Assembly: GCA_023091665.1 (NCBI GenBank)
Contig: JALJCQ010000023.1
Coordinates: forward strand, 62,001 to 126,000
Reading direction: 5' to 3'
Source: Pythium myriotylum
Taxonomy: Eukaryota; Oomycota; Peronosporomycetes; Pythiales; Pythiaceae
DNA length: 64,000 nucleotides
Part shown: positions 31,723 through 43,622 of the stretch, piece by piece
Layout of the letters: each line of letters starts with the position of its first letter
How positions within the stretch are numbered: position 1 is the first letter of the stretch
Translations under genes and position numbers: made by a program
Notes under the pieces: generated by a model
What the model was told of the DNA's origin: nothing
Seen by the model: the letters and a program-made list of their open reading frames with translations, nothing else
Database searches by the model: none

Positions 31723-33542
31723 CTAAATCCACTTCTTGTATCGAAAATAAAATTGCAAACTGAAAGCGATGCACAACACAAAGAGCCAGAACATCGGGTA
31801 TCCGAATCGGCTATGAAGCTCCGGCATATTGTCGAAATTCATTCCGTAAACGCCCGTGAGAAATTGAGCTGGCAAGAAGACAGTGGTTACAATCGTGAGC
31901 GTGTAGATCACATAATTCATCTGATTTGCTTTTGCGTCACGATAGTCTTCTGTTAGAAGTCGGCACATCTGGAGTTGGAGTTCAATATCATCCAAAACTT
32001 GAACGGTATGGTCATGGACATCCCGAATATATGCAGTCACCGTCTCGTCAAAATCTTTACTTTCTATCAGATTCTTCAGCACTTCTCGAGCTGGCTTGAG
32101 CAATCTGGGGAGCCGAAAAAGCTCGTTCTTGAGGAACCGAAGGCGAGTTATATCGAAACGATGTTTAAGTAGTTCAAGCTCGTCCTCTAACTCCACCAGA
32201 CTTTCCGTGATTGCGTCGATGACACTTGTAATCTGATCCACAATTACGTCAAGCACGGCGTAAGTAAGGAATTTGGCATCATTGTGCCGAAGCTTCGAGT
32301 ATGGAATCGTTAGTCGCCGGTTCAGCTCTGTCCATATGTTGTTCTTGGTGCCTTCTTTAACAGTTATGACTGTGTTGTCTCCAACGACGAAGATAGCAAC
32401 GTGCTCGATGTACAGCTTGAAGGGATCGTCGTCCTCTGGCGCATCATCACTGGCTCCATTCCGCTTGGTCGGAGGCATGTCGATCTTAAACATGGCAGAA
32501 ATTGAGTGAGATCGAGAACGTTTTCGTCTGCTTTGTTCGATCTGATCCTGGAGCAAATCCATACGAAGAACGGGGAACACTAGAAACAAATGTCCGTCGT
32601 ATCGATCAAATTTGGGTCGCTCGTGCATCTCCAGTGTGTCTTCAACAGCCAAGGGATGGAGTCGGTACTTGATAGCAAGCCGCTTAAGGTTAAGACTGTC
32701 ACGGCCGTTAACATTAATCCACCGCACGGAAACCCAGGGCGGGCGCGTGGACGTGAAGAAACCGGACAAATCTGACTTCCGAAGCGTGAACTGCTGAAGC
32801 CGAGCATTTGAAAAGTCACACACAGTGATGGTGGCTGCGGAGTAACCTGAAGGAGTCATGCGTGCAACAGTAGCTTCCTCAAAGAGGTGTACCAACTTCA
32901 GTTTGTGGACTGCCGCATCGAACTGCTCGAATGTCACCTTCTGGGTGCCTTTGCGGTCGATGCTGCGAACAAGTTTAAGGAAAGCTGCGTCATCTGCGCA
33001 GCGAATCCCCATTCCTTCCAGGGCAAGGCGAAATCCCTCATAGGTAAGCTGGCCCGACTCATCTGAGACCAAGTGACGAAAGCGTGAATGGCGGAACCAC
33101 GCGTACTAAAACCAGTCAACCCACCTCCAGGGTTAGCCTCGTCGTAGGCCATACGCAGGCGTGCTGTCGTGACGTCGAAATAAGGATCCAGAATAGACAG
33201 CTCGTCGTCGCCAAAGTCACTTGAAGGATCATGGAAGGAGTTGTGGCCAGGCGACTTGGGGCTGTAGATGAACGAGACCTTGTCGACACTGAGCTGCACT
33301 TCGGTCTTGTGGCTCGCCCTGAGGAACTGGGACGGCGCGGACGAGGACGCCGAGCTGTAGAGCGTGGGCGAGGGCTCGTCGCTCTCGCTCTTGGGCGACG
33401 ACGGCACGTGGATGCTCTTGAGGAGCGGCGTCTCCTCGTTCACGGAGTGGTAGAAGTCCATGGCTCGCCGGGCCTTCGAGAACTGCGCACGAGTGCGCTT
33501 CCACGACGCATGAGCGCGGCAGGAAGTCCAACGGCTACGCAT
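31723..33542 (-). CDS. CorA/MRS2-superfamily Mg2+ channel with EF-hand-like segment
   Basis: Exons (minus strand) 33125-33542 and 31723-33062 give 585 aa, with one 62-nt intron. An N-terminal cytosolic region includes DESGQLTYEGFRLALEGMGI, an EF-hand-like element about 140 residues in. The CorA domain follows: LHPLAVEDTLEMHERPKFDR, GHLFLVFPVLRM, a long stalk helix, and two membrane spans at the end. The first span leads into YGMNF, the signature GMN selectivity loop, and the second is PMFWLFVLCIAFSLQFYF. The protein should form a pentameric Mg2+ channel. Bacterial-type CorA rather than mitochondrial MRS2 is suggested by the VEDTLE and RPKFDRYDGHLF blocks. Membrane location is not evident from the sequence. 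Confidence 0.9.
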
Positions 33543-33685
33543 TCTGACCAATCACACGTCGGTGTCAAGCGCCTAATCTAGGCGCCAGATGGCACTCATC
33601 ACTTCAACATCATCCCAGCCCCTCGCCTATTCCTGGGCTGACTGGGCAGTGAGATGAGCGACGCAGTGCGCTGCTTCTGCGGAGG
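33543..33685. promoter_or_regulatory. shared upstream region of CorA and PH-AGC kinase
   Basis: The region is 143 bp between divergent start codons. No defined element was recognised. Confidence 0.4.
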
Positions 33686-36653
33686 ATGGAGCGTCGGAGC
33701 TTCCTCAACACACGCAAGGCTTCGACGTCCACGCGCAACTACTTCCACGGCATCGACCTGAGTGAACAGCCGTTCCTGACCAAAAGAGGCCGCAAGACAC
33801 GCCGCGTGGTCAAGCGCGTCTTCGTCATCCTGGACGGTGAGGGAGCTCTTGCCAGCGACATCGCTACTGGATTCTAAAACATCTCTGCTTTTGCTAGGCT
33901 ACCTATTCTACTTCCAGAGCCCGTTCGCAACCGAGCCGTGTGGCGTGATTCCACTCGAAAACGCAGAATACGTCACCCACTCGTACGCATCCAGCGAACG
34001 CCTCTTTAACTTCTGTTTCGAAGTTCAATCGCCCGCGCGAGAATGGGGAACCATCATCTTGCATTTTCATGACTCCGAACCATCCAGAGCTCGAGACATC
34101 GAACAAGAGCTGAATGCCGCCGGAGCTATGTGCCGGAGTCATCTTCATCCTCAAGCAGGTGACTCCATCTTACCATTGCCACGCTCAGAAACACAGAAGA
34201 AATTACCTCCAGTCCTTACACGATTATTTACAATAAGTCGCCGGCTGCTCAGTACTCGGGCGCTAGGAGTTACCGGAGACACAATATCGGACTCTCGTCT
34301 TGATGGTGCGAACTCAGATGAAGAACCCAAGCAAGACCAGGATTCAGTTGAAGCTGGCGAAGAGTCTACTAGCTTCATATGCAAGACCTCAACAGGACGC
34401 CGGAGTAGCCTTGTTAAACTTCAGTTGCGTCGTTCCGTCATTGGAAAAGTAGACGGCGGGGGTTGTGAAATCAGTGAACCGATAGCCCCGGGCGCACAGC
34501 GATCTCAAAACATGAAACGAAAGCGCAACACCATCGCATTTACTGGACAGAACAAGTTCTCGTTATCACTTAGGGAAGGCGGGTTGTTGGCAGAGCAGCA
34601 CATAGACGTTGTGCTTTGCCACGACTTGTGTACGAACGGGTTCGTTGAGAACGCGGGTAGAAAGCTCTTCCACTTCATGGCACCGTTCTGGCCGTGGGAT
34701 AGCCAACAGGAGCGCGGAGACATGTTCATGTTGACATTGAATGGTGAATCTTCATCAAGAATCCGCTTTGCGACTGCTCTCGACACACAGCGTTCGGACC
34801 GGGTATATCCCACAGCCAACCAGTACCGAGGGTTAATAGAGTTATCGACTGTGGAAGGCAAATTGTATGCGAGCGTCCAGATGGGGAAAGAGCGTGCAAT
34901 ATCTTTCCCAATCACTCTACCCAACAACTCAACGCCGAAGCTAGATTCCCCAACGAAGCGAAAACCATTAGCGCTTTGCTCTGGTAAGCTGGCCTCAAGT
35001 GATACCTTGTCTAGTCTGGAGGAGCGACACACGATCGTGCAAAGACCACTTTCACCTCAAAGAGTTGCTCACGGAACTGTTGTGAAATCTATGACACCAC
35101 AAATGCACCAATTCGCGACGTTGCCAAACAGTCTAGACCCAATTGAAGCCCAGGCCTCAACCGTCCACTTTCCATTACCTATCAAGGAGAATATGCCAGA
35201 CATGGAAGTCTTCGTCGGACCCATGCAGTCTCCCTTGAAGGGAATATTGACGAGGTCTCCGCCTAGAGTTCCGTCTTCATCTCCTAGGGTTCAACTCCAA
35301 CCCATCTCACTACCCCAGCCTGTTTTGTTACCGCTACCGACCACGAAAGAAGTATGTCTCACCCTTGGCACGATTCCGTCTCCACCTGTTCGAGTGCCTA
35401 TGAGGATTACTCAGAGTCGAAACGATTTCTCTCCAAAGAAAACCTCTTTTCTTGCACAACTTCCACCCCCAGATTTGGTCAGGAAAGGAGAGCTGTATCA
35501 AGCCTTATCCGACCCTCAGAGCATGTCTACCACGGATCCCCCGAAACCAAGAGACGTGAGACTCGTCCAGGCTGTAAGTCTTGCTGAAAGTTACAGTGGT
35601 AGCTGTCATCTGAAGAAATATGAGCCAGTCAAGATGATAGGATGCGGCGGCTTCGGACATGTTATGGTTGCGCGTCAAAAGAGCACAGGACAGCTTGTTG
35701 CAATCAAGTCACTCAGCAAGAAAGCGATCGCCCTACAAGACCAAATACAACACTCAATGGCTGAAAAATCTGTCCTCACGATGTGCCGCGATCACCCGTT
35801 CATCATACAGATCCATGCCGCGTTTCAAACGATCGACCACTTACACATGGTGCTCGACTACTGCCCCGGAGGAGAGCTCTTTTTCCATCTCTCGCAGGCT
35901 GGACGCTTTAAAGAACACCAGGCTGCGTTCTATACAGCAGAGGTCTTCTTGGCACTCGAGCATCTTCACCGGAACGATATCATCTATCGCGATCTCAAAC
36001 CTGAGAACATCTTGCTCGACAAACATGGCCATGTGCGCCTCGCTGACTTTGGGCTGTCGAAATGCGGTGTTAACGATTGGACGATGGCAACGACATTTTG
36101 TGGGTCTATCGAATATCTTGCACCTGAGGTCCTAGCTCTAGGCGAACCCTCGCTGTTGAGCGCCCTACCTCCAACTGCTCAGGCTCGAAGAGGTTACGGC
36201 AAGGCCGCTGATTTTTGGGCGCTTGGTTGCCTACTGTTTGAGCTTCTCACGGGTGAGCCCCCTTTCTACAGCGGAAATAATCGTCCACAACTCTACTCAC
36301 GGATCATGAAAGGAAACATAACATTTCCTCCGTACATCAGCGAAGAAGCGCGGGCTCTGATTCTTGGTCTGCTTAAGTTGGATCCGAGTGAGCGACTTGG
36401 TGCGAGGAGACGAAGCCATGCAGCCATCCGAGAACACCCATTTTTCGCGAAGTACATAGATTGGGATCGACTTCTTCATCGAAACATGCGACCACCGTTT
36501 CAACCTCGGCAAGACGACTTCGCCAACTTTGATAAACAGTTCACGTCGATGCCCGTTGGCGCAGTCGACAAGATGGTGCAATTCCCTCGGAACTTGCCGT
36601 TAGACTACCAATTGTTCGAAAACTACAATTGGGAGCCCTCCGCTTCAAAGTAG
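33686..36653 (+). CDS. PH-domain AGC protein kinase
   Basis: Exons 33686-33836 and 33898-36653 give 968 aa, with a 61-nt intron that interrupts the PH domain after FVILDG. The PH domain covers about residues 25-145 (QPFLTKRGRKTRRVVKRVF, then FNFCFEV). A long region of about 470 residues follows, containing a possible C2-like or beta-rich segment (about 260-400). The kinase domain spans about 630-905. It has GCGGFG in the P-loop, VAIKSL, YRDLKPEN, DFGLSK and an AGC-type T-loop (MATTFCGSIEYLAPEV). The AGC tail keeps FANFDKQFTSMP and ends near a weak hydrophobic motif (FENYNW). The layout recalls AKT but the linker is much longer. An insert of about 15 residues follows the APE motif. Confidence 0.88.
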
Positions 36654-36685
36654 TTATGATGACAACACTTTTTAGGCTGACAGGC

Positions 36686-36701
36686 AAAAAAAAAAAAAAA
36701 A
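36686..36701 (+). repeat. A16 tract in a convergent intergenic gap
   Basis: Sixteen A bases, 33 bp after the kinase stop. The tract lies between two convergent genes and may be part of 3' processing signals or a slippage site. Confidence 0.9.
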
Positions 36702-36807
36702 CGAGAGTCTTAGCCAGCCGAACAGAGCCAGTATTGAATGCATTAAGCGATTGTAGTGCGCTTGTTCTGCCCGTCACAACATCTACGTGTCGTGATCGTC
36801 GCTGTGT

Positions 36808-38111
36808 CTACTTCCACAGCTTGTTGATAGACATATTCTGATCAGCATCCTTCTTCATCACCTTCGAGACAGCCATCTCGAAGTCTTCTTGCGTCACGTG
36901 AATACGTCGCTCTCGAAGTGCGAACATGCCCGCCTCCGTGCAGACTGCCTTACATTCCGCCCCAGACGCTGTCGGCATCTTCTCTGCAATCGACTTCAGA
37001 TTGATACCTCGCAGCAAATTCATCTTGCGCGAATGGATGCGCATAATGTCTATACGAGACTACCATGTGGTGTAAGTTCATCTAACCCCCAATAAGAAGT
37101 ATCAACACATCGCTTACCACTTCAGTTGGGTTCGGGAATTCAATCTTGCGGTCAATTCGACCTGGACGAAGAAGGGCAGCATCCAAAATATCAATTCGGT
37201 TCGTGGCCATGATCACTTTGATGTTTTGTGCTGGCTCGAAACCGTCGAGCTGATTGAGGAGCTCGAGCATCGTACGCTGAACTTCCGAATCTCCGCCACC
37301 GTCCATGCGAGAGCTGCCGATAGAATCAATCTCATCCATAAAGATGATCGATGGGGCTGCCTCACGGGCCATCACGAAGAGTTCGCGAACCATACGCGAG
37401 CCTTCACCGATGTATTTTTGCACAAGTTCTGCACCAGACACGCGAATGAACGTGCAATCTGTGTGGTGCGCAACGGCACGCGCAAGGAGTGTCTTGCCCG
37501 TGCCAGGAGGGCCATAGAGGAGCACGCCCTTCGGTTGTGCAACGCCAAGCGCCTCAAAAAGCTCAGGGTGTTTGATCGGAAGCTCAATGACCTCCTTGAT
37601 CTCTCGAATCTGCTTGTCGAGACCTCCGATCATGTCGTACGTCGAGTCGGGGACCTTTTCAACCTTCATCAAACTCACCAGCGGATCAACCTTCGTCGGT
37701 AGAATTTTGTGCAGCACGTAGCTATCGTTGCGCAGGGCGACGCGCGTGTTGGGTGTGCACTTGGTGATGTCAATCGCCTTGTCGACGTCCACGACATACT
37801 TGCCCTCCGGGTTTACTTTCACCAGGACCTTGGACTTGCCCATCTGCTTGACGACCTCGCCCACATACGACCCAGGCTCCTGGAGCAGCTGCAGCTCTTC
37901 TCGCAGCAAGCGCACTACACGCACAGCGCCTCGCGTCAGCGCGACCCCGAGCGTCTCGTCTCGCGCCCGACGCACCTTTCGAGTTGAGCTCGTTGCGCTG
38001 GGCCTGCAGCCGGCGCAGGTTCTGCGTCTTCTCGCGCACCGTCAGCTCCAGGTGCTCCACCTTCTGCTGGTAGTAGTTCGTCAGCCCGCCCTTGCCGTCC
38101 GCCGCCGTCAT
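36808..38111 (-). CDS. RPT6: 26S proteasome regulatory ATPase RPT6 (PSMC5)
   Basis: Exons (minus strand) 37976-38111, 37118-37914 and 36808-37059 give 394 aa, with introns of 61 and 58 nt. The N-terminal coiled coil ([18 protein letters not shown], then [12 protein letters not shown]) is followed by the OB domain. The AAA module has Walker A GPPGTGKT, Walker [15 protein letters not shown], sensor 1 [10 protein letters not shown] and the arginine-finger block [11 protein letters not shown]. The C-terminus ends SINKLWK as in RPT6, whereas subunits with HbYX tails end otherwise. The length matches the family (about 400). This is an essential hexameric ATPase of the 19S base. Confidence 0.97.
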
Positions 38112-38312
38112 CCTCGTCGCTTCCGCTTGCTTCTTTGCCCGGAATGCGATCCTTGCTCGACCCCCCGAACTGCTCAATACCGGTGAAGGTCCGGTATTGA
38201 TCTTCAAACGCAGCGATGTACACGTACTTAGTGACGCCTCGACAGTACCAGTGGCACTGCTGCCCAACCATCATTCCAGTGCGAGGAGCTCAATTGAGCG
38301 AGTGGAGAAGCG
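38112..38312. promoter_or_regulatory. shared upstream region of RPT6 and SHQ1
   Basis: The region is 201 bp between divergent start codons. Proteasome genes are often co-regulated by an upstream box, but no such box is recognisable here. Confidence 0.45.
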
Positions 38313-40032
38313 ATGCCCACGGCGCCTCGCTTCCGCGTCACGCAAGACGACGCGTTCGTCTTCGTCCACGTCCATGTGCCCTACGTACGTGTGTCCGAGA
38401 TGGAGTTCCACGTCGACGGCGTCCGCTTCTCGTTCTATTGCAAGCCGTACCTCCTCAAGCTTCAGTTTCCACACGAAGTAGTCGATGACGAATTGGCCAA
38501 GGCCGTCTATGACCCGAACAAGGTTTGCTTCGGGATGCGCCACGTTGGAATGAATGACGACTCACACTGGCTTGACGGTAGGAGAACGGCACGATTGTGG
38601 TGCATCTTCCGAAGAAAGAACCTGGTCTTGTCTTCCCAGACCTCGACTTGCTGACGAAGTTGCTTGAGCCAAAAAAGACCCCGCGAGTGGACTTGGAGGC
38701 GCAGAGGTACGCTCTGTGAGTGCTCAGTGCGGCCAACGCGAGGAATTTACCAAGCGGTTCTGTATGCCTAGCAAGCGTGCTCCACTCATTGAAGTGATTC
38801 ACTCCGCGAACACAAACTCTGATGCTGACGATGTCCTACAATCTACTGAAGAGACTCCTTTCGAAATGGGCTCTGACGCAACTCTTTTAGAGTTGGAAAA
38901 GCGTTTTGCTGAGGTAAAACAAGCAGAGGAAGCGTCGTACAACATCAAGTTGAGTGATCTGAAGCCACGATATGGATTCAACAACGCATACTCAGAGGTT
39001 TTCCGCGGATGGCATGGCGACACAAGCGAAATACTGTCTCTGCCTAACCCTGAAGAGACTGCTCCAGAGGATCGAAGGCGGTTACGTGAGCACGGAGAAG
39101 ACCTACATTTTGATGTCGAGCGGTATCTGCTCGACTACGCGAACGCCTCTGAAGATGAATATCTTGCAATGGCTGTGCAATACGTGCCACATTGGCGAAA
39201 GTACCCGATCCTCAAGCATCTGGCAAAGTCAATGAACCCGCTCATTTTGGAAGTTGGCGACTCCCACCGCATTCCAGCAAGATCAGTTGTGGGTTTGACG
39301 GGCGAGGTTGAGAGACTTTCACTCGAAAGTCACGAAGGCGAAGCATCGACAATGCCAGTTTTAACAGATGCAGACCGTGAACTGCTTGCACGACTACCAA
39401 ACAAAGAATTTTTGATCTCGCGAGGAAGCAAGGAAGAAAAGGCCGTAATGGGAGGATTACTCGATATTTTGATCGGATATGTCTACGAACAACTTACGAC
39501 CCAAGGCGACAGTGGGGTAGAATCCACGTGGACAATCAGCATTCTCAGCCCGACTTTGTCTTGGCTCGATACGTCTGCTGATGTGCCATTCGTAATCCGG
39601 TCGGGAGTGAGACGGATGATAACATATCCGCTTCTTCGCCAATACGAGCTTGCAATTCGTGTTATTCGAGAGACAGGAGAGCTATTACAACGTGGAAAAA
39701 GGGTGGTGTTGCACTGCCTACTCGACATTTTCCGGATTGTTGAAAAGTCAGAAACTCAGTACCTGCTCAATTCGATCTACATTCAAGATTATTGCATCTG
39801 GATCCAGTCGATCAGCGATGAGCAGCTACTAAGTTTTGCGGAGGAGGTTTTCACGAATCTCCGAGCCTTCGCAAAGAGAAGTACTGGGTGGGAATTAGAA
39901 GAGCTTGAAAACCATCTCCTTGACAACGCCAGCGGAAGAGAAAGCGAAGAATCAGAGTCCGACAGTTCGAGTGATGTTAGTGATAGTAGTAGTAGTAGTA
40001 GTGACGAGGAGGAAGCTCATGATGTCGCGTAA
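38313..40032 (+). CDS. SHQ1: SHQ1, H/ACA snoRNP assembly chaperone
   Basis: Exons 38313-38522, 38582-38706 and 38772-40032 give 531 aa, with introns of 59 and 65 nt. The CS/p23-like N-terminal domain reads FRVTQDDAFVFVHVHVPYVR and FSFYCKPYLLKLQFP, typical of SHQ1. The SHQ1-specific helical domain has YGFNNAYSEVF and RRMITYPLLRQYELA. The tail is a very acidic Ser/Asp/Glu stretch, with an AGT repeat encoding five or six Ser in a row near 39986-40002. SHQ1 holds dyskerin as an RNA mimic before H/ACA RNP assembly, so it links to rRNA pseudouridylation and telomerase RNP biogenesis. Confidence 0.92.
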
Positions 40033-40144
40033 TGGGAGGTTCTATGACTCAGTGACGGATAGCTTCCAGGTAATTTTAGCCAGGTATTCAATGTTGCATG
40101 CTTGCACTCATTGACATAAGAGTGCTGGTGCGGGTGGCGAGGCT

Positions 40145-41284
40145 ATGGACCCAAGCGAAGCACGGAAGGCGACTCTCGTGGTCTCTACGAACGTGCACAA
40201 CACCAAGTTACCGCTTCTCGTGGCGCGAGCGGGCAATGTCGGCGTTCAAATTGACGCATTTCGCTCAATGACATTATTCCACCGCCCGCGATGTGGCAAG
40301 TTCACCGCCAAGTTCCTCGGTATAACTTACGAAAACCATTCTTTGGAAAACTATGCCCGAATGCTCGAGCGTACACAAACGCGGAACCGTATCCTATCAG
40401 AGAGACTAGAGAGACTCCAGCAACACGAAGTTACACTTCAGGCTGAAGAGAGACGCCGACAGAAGCGACGCAAAGAACGCGAGCGTTTGGAGCAGCAGCG
40501 CCAATGGATATTAAGGCAAACTGCCAAGAAAGCAGAGCAACAAGACAGAGAGGAGCGGGCGGCACGAACAGTTCAACGAGTCGTTCGTGGTCACATCACA
40601 CGTCGACAAATGCACGCTCGGAGAGACGAGATTTCACATCATACAGCAGCGAATTGCTTGCAGGCGAAGTTCCGAGGTTTTCTTCGAGCCCGACGCCGAG
40701 AGCGTCGGAAGGAAGAGCTCGAGAAGGAAAGAAGGATGAGAGCCGCCGTCACGATTCAACGCCAAGCGCGAAAATTACTCCGTGCACTGAGCACACTAGA
40801 GGAAAAAGCCGTAGCAGCTAACGGGAATCTTGCTCTTGCTAACAAAAAGTGCGAGCCAACTGAAGTACCCGAGAGGACGCATCATAACGAGGAACTCAGT
40901 CACGAGCTCAGTATGGAACTCTTGTTCTCGTCTTCTAGCAAAGAATGCATCGAAACTGGATCGAGTCCAATGTCTCCACACGGCCAAAACGAGAGCCCAA
41001 CTCAATGCGCCCTACCACATCGGCCCAAGGCGGCTTTCAAACGCGTTGGCGGTGGCTTCCGTGAAAGCAGCATCCGTAGCCCTCGCCTGAGAGCGACACC
41101 GGTTCCAACACCGTTTGCCGTGCCCCACCTGCCGCGTCATCAGCGCCCGAGGCACGACAGGGCGCCTCCTCGCAGACATCACGCTCCACGAGGTGACGTA
41201 CTCGCCAAGGAGCGCTTCGCCACCGTTGAGGATACTGATGCCGCTCGTGTGGACCTGGTGGAGCTCTTGGATGAGAGAGTTTAG
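40145..41284 (+). CDS. IQ-motif coiled-coil protein (unassigned)
   Basis: A single-exon reading of 379 aa. After about 70 residues comes a strongly charged coiled coil (about 75-135, Arg/Glu-rich). Three IQ-like calmodulin-binding helices follow: RTVQRVVRGHITRRQMH, NCLQAKFRGFLRARRRE and VTIQRQARKLLRAL. The remainder is low-complexity. The stretch PHLPRHQRPRHDRAPPRRHH near 41118-41177 looks unlike the rest and may be an intron or wrong frame; a 61-nt GT-AG candidate (GTTCC to GACAG) exists there but would end the protein early. IQ proteins of this size are common in cilia and at centrosomes, but no orthologue is recognised. Confidence 0.7.
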   Translation: MDPSEARKATLVVSTNVHNTKLPLLVARAGNVGVQIDAFRSMTLFHRPRCGKFTAKFLGITYENHSLENYARMLERTQTRNRILSERLERLQQHEVTLQAEERRRQKRRKERERLEQQRQWILRQTAKKAEQQDREERAARTVQRVVRGHITRRQMHARRDEISHHTAANCLQAKFRGFLRARRRERRKEELEKERRMRAAVTIQRQARKLLRALSTLEEKAVAANGNLALANKKCEPTEVPERTHHNEELSHELSMELLFSSSSKECIETGSSPMSPHGQNESPTQCALPHRPKAAFKRVGGGFRESSIRSPRLRATPVPTPFAVPHLPRHQRPRHDRAPPRRHHAPRGDVLAKERFATVEDTDAARVDLVELLDERV

Positions 41285-41480
41285 ACCCTCTGGAATTCGA
41301 CCCTGGAACCTTGATAATGACTGGAGATTCTGGAGAGGAAGTTTGTGATTTGGCGAGACCTTGAAAGGACACTGAGGATGTCAGGTTGCACGAAGGTTCC
41401 TCGAAGGTAAAGAGCTCTGCACCAGTGCTATCAAGGTGCTTGAGGTCAAAGCGACATTGGCGTTGGAGGCCCCGATCCGC

Positions 41481-43569
41481 ATGCATCTCTTCTCGTCGAC
41501 GCTCGAGTCCTTCGCGGTCGTGACCGAGGACGGCCGACTCAAAGTCTGGGACGTGGTACGTACGCTTGCGCCGCCGCGTGCGAGACGGAGACTAATCGAG
41601 TTGTGCAGAGCTCCGGCGCCGTCGAGCACGACCTCAAGGAGCGAGACCACCTCAGCTACAAGTACACGTGCATCGCGTGGACGCAGCGCTCGCCACTGCT
41701 GAAGGCTGGGTCGAAGCGGTCCAAGGCTGGTCGTGCCCTCGGTCTCGTGGCGCTTGGCACCAGCACGGGAGATGTCGTCGTGTGGGATCTTCAGAAGGGC
41801 GAGGTCGTCCAGCGACTGGCAAGCGAGAAAGAAGGCCACGGGTCGGCGATCTGCGATGTATCGTTCAACTCGCAGGGCAGTCTCCTCTACTCTTGCGCCA
41901 CGGGCGACAAGAGTGTCCTCGAATGGGATGTACCGAGCGGCAGTGTCACCCGCAAGTTCCGTGCGGCTGGTGATGGAGGGCAGAAGCTTGCTATCTCTCC
42001 ACAGGACGAAATTCTCGCAGTCGGCGGAACTGCCATCCGCACGTTTGATCTCACGTCGGGTAAAAAGGGGCGGAAGCTTGTCGCCGGACTCTCGTCGGCG
42101 GTGAATCAAATGGAGTTCTCCCCCTGTAAGCGATTCCTGTTCTCGTCAACCGTGGGCGGGCGTTTTGTGAACATGTATGACCTCGCCCACTCGGATATGG
42201 AGGAGCCGGTGCTCAACTTCTCAATGCCAAGCAGCGCAAGCTCGCTCGCTGTGCGAACGAAAACCGGCAAAAAGAAGGCGGACGTGCTGCTTAGTGCAGT
42301 CTCCAGCACGGGTTCTCTGTACGTGTGGAGCCAGAAGTACAAGTCAGGCACGAAATCAACGAAGCCGATTGTTCCGGATTCCTCGTCGTTCGCTGTTGGA
42401 GGAAACACCCCTGGGATCTTGGCTTCTCAGTACAGCACCAAAGGCGACGAAGAAGACGGCAAGCAGACACTTCTCGTGGTCCGTGGTTCGTCGACCAAGC
42501 CGGTGTTTCAGATGGTTTCACTGTTGGATGAGCAGCAGCAGCTCCGCGCAGAAATCGAATTTACACCGATCAGTGACCACTTACTCCTCGGCGAGCAAGA
42601 GTCTGCGACAAAGAAGCGAAAGATTCATGCGGAGGATGTCGAATCGGAGAAGACCCACATTCCGGCGCTCGCAGATCGGAGCGGCTTGTCGAAGTCGAAA
42701 GATGTTGTAGATGCGTCGACAGGCGAGTTTGATGACCTCCAAGCTGCTGGGAACGAGGATGACGGAGATAGCGAACTGACCCTGGCGGAACGCGTCGACG
42801 CGTTGCGAGAGCGAGTCGAGAGCGACCTTGCGGCTGAGATGGTGCGCGCTGAGACTGCAGACGCTGCTGCAGAAAGCGCTAGAAATGGGACCGCGAACGA
42901 ACGCCCCGACGCTTCGTCTCTGTCGACTTTGCTTGAGCAGGCCTTGCAATCGAAAGACAACGCGATGCTGGAGTACTGTCTTCGCACTCGTGACTCCAAG
43001 GTGATTGCGAACACGATCAAGCGGGTGTCCTCGGTTAAAGTGCTGGAGCTTTTGGACATTCTTGTTCTCAAGTTTGAGAAGAGCCCCGGACGCTGTGCCC
43101 GCCTGTGCCCGTGGATTCGATCGATCCTACTTCACCACACAGCATATCTCATGACGCAACCTGACCTTGTGCAAAGTCTTTCAGCGCTGTACCAAATCCT
43201 CGAGAACAGGCTGAAAGTGCACGATGCCTTGCAAAAGCTCTCTGGTCGGTTGAGTTTGGTCATTGGACAGATTCATGAGGCTTCGTACAACCAACAACAA
43301 CAGAACGGTGAAGGCGAAATGTCTGAAGGCGAAGGGCCTCGAGCAAAGATCGTCTACAAAGAAGGTGCGATCAGCTTTTGGACTGAAATTCCGTACTGTG
43401 AGAGTTGACGTTTTGTGTGGCTGCTGTAGACGATGAGACTGATCAGGCTGAAGAAGAGGATGATGAGGATGATGATGAGGAGGAGGACGGGACGAATGGT
43501 GTCGAAGATCTTGGCAGCGACGAAGACGGCGGTGGCTTTGAAGTAGATAGTGATGACGATGAAGAATAG
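41481..43569 (+). CDS. UTP5: UTP5/WDR43, small-subunit processome protein
   Basis: Exons 41481-41555, 41609-43364 and 43430-43569 give 656 aa, with introns of 53 and 65 nt. WD40 repeats fill the first 300 residues (VVTEDGRLKVWDV, GTSTGDVVVWDLQKGEVV, SCATGDKSVLEWDVPSGSV, SSTVGGRFVNMYDL). The Utp12 domain lies at about 460-560 (VLELLDILVLKFEKSP, LHHTAYLMTQPDLVQSLSAL, LENRLKVHDALQKL). The final exon encodes a run of acidic residues, as in WDR43. It is a t-UTP component for pre-rRNA transcription and early 18S processing. The start is the first in-frame Met; no upstream exon was found. Confidence 0.9.
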
Positions 43570-43622
43570 AGATTTCTTGTGTTTGTACGAGACCCTTTTT
43601 AGACAAAATAGACTCGACGAAC

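Noticed and set aside
41012..41384. A minus-strand ORF with high GC at third codon positions, an upstream CTGAC...CAG acceptor-like signal and leucine-rich sequence
   Set aside because: It is the exact codon-by-codon antisense of the IQ-protein frame. The plus frame shows the purine-first codon bias of true coding DNA, so the apparent third-position bias on the minus strand is a shadow.
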